Part shown: positions 61,279 through 64,000 of the stretch, one piece after another
Layout: the number at the start of each line of letters is the position of its first letter
Numbering within the stretch: the first letter of the stretch is position 1
Origin: Gordoniibacillus kamchatkensis
GTDB lineage: Bacteria; Bacillota; Bacilli; Paenibacillales; NBRC-103111
Length of the DNA stretch: 64,000 nucleotides
NCBI RefSeq assembly: GCF_000829455.1
Contig: NZ_JXAK01000039.1
Location: 1 to 64,000, forward strand
Direction of reading: 5' to 3'
Made by a program: the position numbers and the translations under genes
The notes under the pieces: model-generated
The model's database searches: none
The model's input: the letters and a program-made list of their open reading frames with translations, nothing else
Told to the model about the DNA's origin: nothing

Positions 61279-61995
61279 ATGCCGAATATTGAACAATTAA
61301 TTGTACAAAACGATTTTTATCATGTGTTCCAGCCCATCTTGGGGTTTCCCGAAAAGAGAATCCTTGGTTACGAGGCCCTCATTCGCAGTAACTCCAACAT
61401 GAATCCGGATCTTTTATTTCAGCGCGCCATGGAGCAGAACAAGTTGTTCGAAGTCGATTCTTTTTCAATTTTGCAGGCGATTTCAGCCTACTTCGAATTT
61501 CCGGGCTCACGGGAACATAACCTGTTGTTTATCAACATATTCCCTTCAACTTTGGTCTCGCCTTTATTTATCGACTTACTCGACTCCCTTGTCGAGCGAT
61601 TCGAGCTATTTAGAAACCAAATCGTATTTGAGATTAACGAGTCCATTTATGAGGGCCTCTTATGGAAAAGCGCTTCTTTCAGAGATGCCGTCCGTTTGCT
61701 GCGCAAACTGAATTTCCTGATAGCCCTGGACGATGTAGGAGATGGAACAACATCTTTTCGAAATATTGTGGACGTCTCGCCGGATTTTATCAAAATCGAC
61801 CGATTCTTCGCCTCTGACTTGAGTACATCCAGGAAAAAACAAAAAGTTGTCGCGCTGTTTGCCGAGTACTGCCATGACGAGGCCAATCTGATCCTGGAAG
61901 GAATCGAAAAGGAAGAGGATTTGGATACCGCGCTGTCATTGGGCATCAAGATGGGACAAGGCTATTTATTCGGTAAACCGAATCGGTTAACGTAA
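61279..61995 (+). CDS. EAL-domain c-di-GMP phosphodiesterase
   Basis: 238 residues, a lone EAL domain: GYEALIRSN (EAL), FEINESIYE, ALDDVGDGTTSF, FIKIDRF, LEGIEKEEDL, GQGYLFGKP. These hold the metal ligands and the base Lys, so it should be active. ATG 61279 (GGGAG upstream) is chosen; the frame from 61144 reads through the riboswitch and is not coding. First gene of the operon. Confidence 0.92.
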   Translation: MPNIEQLIVQNDFYHVFQPILGFPEKRILGYEALIRSNSNMNPDLLFQRAMEQNKLFEVDSFSILQAISAYFEFPGSREHNLLFINIFPSTLVSPLFIDLLDSLVERFELFRNQIVFEINESIYEGLLWKSASFRDAVRLLRKLNFLIALDDVGDGTTSFRNIVDVSPDFIKIDRFFASDLSTSRKKQKVVALFAEYCHDEANLILEGIEKEEDLDTALSLGIKMGQGYLFGKPNRLT

Positions 61996-62040
61996 ACGGT
62001 CGAACGTGAAGTCTCACCCGAACATGAAGGAGTAATCAGG

Positions 62041-62394
62041 ATGCAGGATAAACTGAACTATTTCCGGAAAGCCATGCTCTCCTTGAAAATTTCAGAGTTT
62101 GAAGTTCCGCCTATGCAGGATTTGTTGATCATCGGGAAAAAAGCCCCGATCGGGCCGGAAGCGGTAAAGCGAATGGCGCAAGCGATATCACCAGAGCAAT
62201 TTACAATCGTTAAACTGGAGCACGCCAAAATTGAAGCGGTGTTGATTCGGAACTCCCTTCTTCAAATGTTGGACGAACGTTTGCTGATGCAGATCATATT
62301 GGAAGAAGCGGACCGGTTGATCAGCGACAACATGGTTCTTCGTTCCGAACTGAAAATATCGGTATCGGTTCAGCGGGAGGTGGAGTTGCAATGA
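62041..62394 (+). CDS. Unknown protein between EAL and CBS-GGDEF genes
   Basis: 117 residues, mostly helical, no Cys, no TM: LNYFRKAMLSLKISEFEVPP, LLIIGKKAPIGPEAVKRMAQ, LIRNSLLQMLDERLLMQIIL. AAGGAG lies 9 nt before the ATG and its stop overlaps the next start (ATGA). I do not recognise it. Tight coupling to both c-di-GMP enzymes suggests a partner or receptor (inference). Confidence 0.75.
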   Translation: MQDKLNYFRKAMLSLKISEFEVPPMQDLLIIGKKAPIGPEAVKRMAQAISPEQFTIVKLEHAKIEAVLIRNSLLQMLDERLLMQIILEEADRLISDNMVLRSELKISVSVQREVELQ

Positions 62395-63185
62395 AGGTGG
62401 CGGAATTCATGTCAGCCCCGGTCTATACGGTTTCAGCGGAACGGAGCGTCCAGTACGTGTCCGATATGATGAATGAACTGAAAATCGGTTCGCTGGTCGT
62501 CACGGATCATGGAACAACTGTAGGGATTATTACGTCGCGGGATATCCGATCTTCCCATCCCAATCGCATTGCGGCCGACGCGATGACCCCAAACCCGGTC
62601 AGCATTTTGCCTGACCAATTTGCTTGGGACGCAATAGAAACGATGGAACAGAACCATATTGAACGCCTTCTTGTCGTTCATGAAGATCAGGTAATTGGGA
62701 TCGTGACCCGCGAGAAGCTTCAAATCAAATTGAACCAACTCGTTGACCCTCTAACGGGACTGTACCGTGCACCTTATATCCAACATATCGGCGAACATTT
62801 TCTGAACCGTCGCCAACAATTCCGTTTGCTCTTTATTGACCTCAATAACTTCGGTGAAATCAACAAATTGCATGGGCATCCGGTAGGGGACGATTTTCTT
62901 GTCGAGTTCTCCAATCGCTTGCGTGCATTAACGAACGAACAGGATTACGTATGCAGGTATGCAGGGGATGAGTTTATTGTGATTACTTGCCGTAATGAAT
63001 ACGATGGCTTGCAATTAGAAGATGCCCTTTCCCAACCCGTCGTCATTCAAAACGTTACATTGTCCGCATCGGTGGGAGTCATCAACGGCTTTCTCGTTCC
63101 CGACTTTTTTTCGCTGCCTTTTCGAGAGCTGATAAGCAGAGCGAGTCTTCTATCCACTTCTTTGAAACAGAAATCTGTTGTATGA
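62391..63185 (+). CDS. CBS-pair / GGDEF diguanylate cyclase
   Basis: 264 residues. Two CBS motifs (1-120: VAEFMSAPVYTVSAERSVQY, IAADAMTPNPVSILPDQFAW) followed by a GGDEF domain with DPLTGLYRA, FIDLNNFGEINKLHG and active site YAGDEF. The A in place of the first G is compatible with activity. CBS domains commonly bind adenine nucleotides, so energy state may set c-di-GMP output. Translationally coupled to the unknown gene. Confidence 0.92.
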   Translation: MKVAEFMSAPVYTVSAERSVQYVSDMMNELKIGSLVVTDHGTTVGIITSRDIRSSHPNRIAADAMTPNPVSILPDQFAWDAIETMEQNHIERLLVVHEDQVIGIVTREKLQIKLNQLVDPLTGLYRAPYIQHIGEHFLNRRQQFRLLFIDLNNFGEINKLHGHPVGDDFLVEFSNRLRALTNEQDYVCRYAGDEFIVITCRNEYDGLQLEDALSQPVVIQNVTLSASVGVINGFLVPDFFSLPFRELISRASLLSTSLKQKSVV

Positions 63186-63331
63186 TGGGGAAATCGACTT
63201 TTCGCCAATCTTGAGAGCGGTAAAAAGCGTCAAACATTCTGACACGCGTCCTAAGCGTAAACGGAAGGTTGGCGCTATTATATTGAAACGGATGTTCATC
63301 CGATCGGAACGTGTCCGACTGTCTCCGCGAT

Positions 63332-64000
63332 TCAATCCTGCAAATTTTTCTTCCCCCATTGTCTTCTGATCCAGGCCAAACCGAGCAGCGCCGCGGGAAT
63401 GCAAACCAATACCGTCAATGCCGAAAAAATGATCGAAGTCGATAAAGCGTGCGTCAACTCCTGCAGGTTGGGCGCGACCCATACGCTCATTAACAGCAGC
63501 AAAAAGCCGACAGGGAATACGATCGGCTGATATTCACGAAGGTTCATCCATTGAGCGGCGCCCATGGCCGTCACATAAAAGAAAACACATATTTTAACAA
63601 ATGCGCCCAACACCCAAATAGCCATAAAAAGCGATTCCAGATGGGTAAAGAAATCGGCCAGGTTGATGTATCTGGCGACAATCAGAAAAGGATAATTATA
63701 ATTTCCCGTTAGTTCCCCCAATAGCAGCAGCGTAACCAGGTTAGATGACACAAGCGTCACAATGACGGCCAGCAAAGTTATCGCCATGCTTTTTTTCACT
63801 TTTTCCGCACGGTTTGCAAATGGAATTAAAAACGACACAGTCAGAAATTCGCTGAACCATGCTTGCAAAACAACCGAACCTGAGAGGGAAGGCCCGATAC
63901 CTTCTCCCATGATCGGCAGCATCTTCAGAATATGAAGATCCGGAAGAAGGGGGATGATCAGAAGCAGAAAGAGCATCGCAAAAACAGGGATAAATACATC
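63332..64000 (-). CDS. GerAB-family spore germination permease, partial
   Basis: Open to the window edge (frame continues from at least DVFIPVFAMLFLLLIIPLLP). Seven TM helices remain, with GSVVLQAWFSEFLTVSFLIP, YINLADFFTHLESLFMAIWV and the usual C-terminal helices. Same family as the gene at 56011 but not closely alike. The N-terminal third lies beyond 64000. It faces the c-di-GMP operon. Confidence 0.88.
   Translation of the reverse strand, partial: DVFIPVFAMLFLLLIIPLLPDLHILKMLPIMGEGIGPSLSGSVVLQAWFSEFLTVSFLIPFANRAEKVKKSMAITLLAVIVTLVSSNLVTLLLLGELTGNYNYPFLIVARYINLADFFTHLESLFMAIWVLGAFVKICVFFYVTAMGAAQWMNLREYQPIVFPVGFLLLLMSVWVAPNLQELTHALSTSIIFSALTVLVCIPAALLGLAWIRRQWGKKNLQD

Overview
The window reads as the chromosome of a spore-forming Bacillota, most likely a member of the Paenibacillaceae (inference). 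The evidence is GerA-type germinant receptor genes, Spo0E/Sda-like sporulation regulators, strong AGGAGG ribosome binding sites with frequent TTG/GTG starts, and class I c-di-GMP riboswitches. The first 6.8 kb is clearly GC-rich and looks like core chromosome: a 52-bp palindromic tandem repeat, a frameshifted AraC regulator, a PhyH dioxygenase, a TagO/WecA-like glycosyl transferase, and a divergent DMT transporter/LysR pair.

At about 6.8 kb an FtsH-like AAA protease gene is cut in the middle by a large serine recombinase whose reading frame runs through the junction into the protease gene. Base composition drops there and stays lower to the end of the window. I read 6.8 kb to at least 54 kb as a large, decaying integrated element loaded with chemical-stress cargo. 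In order: fluoride resistance (riboswitch, CrcB pair, PAP2 phosphatase); an Lgt/CcdA/TlpA/thioredoxin-GerMN envelope thiol block; a nonsense-mutated SoxB/UshA-like metallophosphatase; a two-component system with an Lgt-like membrane protein; an ArsR-controlled CoA-disulfide reductase-rhodanese; a long persulfide/sulfane-sulfur cluster (CstR repressor, five rhodanese domains, two TusA, two DsrE, persulfide dioxygenase, TauE exporter) with three matching CstR-type operators; a mercury operon; remnants of Tn3, IS256, IS21, fabH and a receiver gene; an ArsR-SulP pair; an arsenic block (arsR-acr3-arsC, Cys-rich MarR, ArsO fragment, small Cys-tailed ORF, arsM); a copper block (Csp-like protein, Met/His-rich lipoproteins, two-component system, second Lgt, DUF1259 protein, multicopper oxidase lipoprotein); and four genes typical of conjugative elements (NlpC/P60 CD1108 type, DUF6075, two sigma-like proteins).

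The last 10 kb changes theme to second-messenger and sporulation control. A class I c-di-GMP riboswitch with a terminator precedes a LuxR-type response regulator (minus strand). A second one precedes an EAL / unknown / CBS-GGDEF operon (plus strand). Between them lie a GerAB-GerAA-GerAC operon (gerAC frameshifted), a small protein that looks like a Spo0E-Sda fusion, and a frameshifted XRE regulator. A second GerAB-like gene runs off the right edge. The idea that this is one c-di-GMP to sporulation/germination module is inference.

Many genes carry single lesions. There are frameshifts, mostly in homopolymers, in the AraC gene, tagO, merA, the XRE gene, gerAC and the F510-type lipoprotein. In-frame stops occur in otherwise intact frames at 16777, 23912, 32125 and 34661. 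Either the locus is decaying or part of this is assembly error; sequence alone cannot separate the two. I saw no tRNA, rRNA or CRISPR array.
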